NCBI RefSeq assembly: GCF_014699005.1
Contig: NZ_JACWZY010000006.1
Location: forward strand, 124,001-188,000
Direction: 5' to 3'
Origin: Spirosoma profusum
Lineage (GTDB): Bacteria > Bacteroidota > Bacteroidia > Cytophagales > Spirosomataceae
Length of the DNA stretch: 64,000 bases
In this document: one piece after another, positions 63,984-64,000 of the stretch
How positions within the stretch are numbered: position 1 is the stretch's first letter
Layout of the letters: each line of letters starts with the position of its first letter
The notes under the pieces: generated by a model
Seen by the model: only the letters and a program-made list of their open reading frames with translations
Told to the model about the DNA's origin: nothing
Databases searched by the model: none
Made by a program: the position numbers and the translations under genes

Positions 63984-64000
63984 TGTTTACGAATTGTTAC

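Noticed and set aside
1..64000. tRNA, rRNA and riboswitch genes
   Set aside because: No cloverleaf-type or rRNA-like sequence was recognised by eye in the spacers; a covariance-model search would be decisive.

Overview
The window is a chromosomal segment from a member of the Bacteroidota, most likely Cytophagales and close to Spirosoma. The reasons are: TAnnTTTG-type -7 promoter boxes, many lipoproteins and periplasmic peptidases, a type IX secretion (T9SS) tail in a decayed gene, SdrD_B/Ig-like giant surface proteins, a CarB without its allosteric domain, and families such as DUF1338, CE15 glucuronoyl esterase and PA2169. No rRNA, tRNA, CRISPR array, phage or intact insertion sequence was seen.

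Region 1 (1-16387, minus strand) is one giant open gene. Its N-terminus lies at 16387 and its 3' end is beyond the left edge. At least 5462 residues are visible: a signal peptide, an SdrD_B unit, a large N-terminal domain, a second SdrD_B unit, about 40 Ig-like repeats of 70-75 residues, and about 14 SdrD_B repeats of about 115 residues. Both arrays carry higher-order repeats and nearly identical blocks. The same reading frame holds at 16387, in the middle and at position 1.

Region 2 (16388-24835) has a secreted subtilase, a T9SS-tail pseudogene, small lipoproteins, a secreted sugar-isomerase-like TIM barrel, a DUF1338 protein and a glucuronoyl esterase.

Region 3 (24951-30850) starts with an AT-rich, foreign-looking PD-(D/E)XK nuclease-like gene. 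It continues with a NUDIX hydrolase, an aminotransferase and a prephenate dehydrogenase (aromatic amino acid synthesis), a broken GxxExxY gene, an aldo/keto reductase and a PA2169-family protein.

Region 4 (31274-46792) holds two tandem ferritin-like exported proteins, a lipoprotein of unknown role, carB, a nucleoside hydrolase, an M28 peptidase, two thioredoxin-fold proteins in tandem, an outer-membrane-type protein, a sialate O-acetylesterase, a DUF4174 protein, a lone GroES-like protein and yidD.

Region 5 (46963-63983) has lgt, a two-gene peptidase operon (S9 then M1), a lipoprotein, an MFS sugar transporter with a PfkB kinase, a BamA-like barrel, a long SPFH protein, a heterodimeric ABC exporter pair, another lipoprotein and an SDR oxidoreductase.

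Three patterns go beyond the genes. (a) The pentamer ACGTA and its complement TACGT are strongly over-represented on both strands in genes and spacers, but absent from the AT-rich nuclease gene. (b) Several families of intergenic hairpins sit between genes; one is a dispersed GTCATGCTGA repeat, and others have arms built of stuttering short words. (c) A 44-base repeat built of AAATCC words ends exactly at the start codons of the two aromatic amino acid genes. All counts are by eye.
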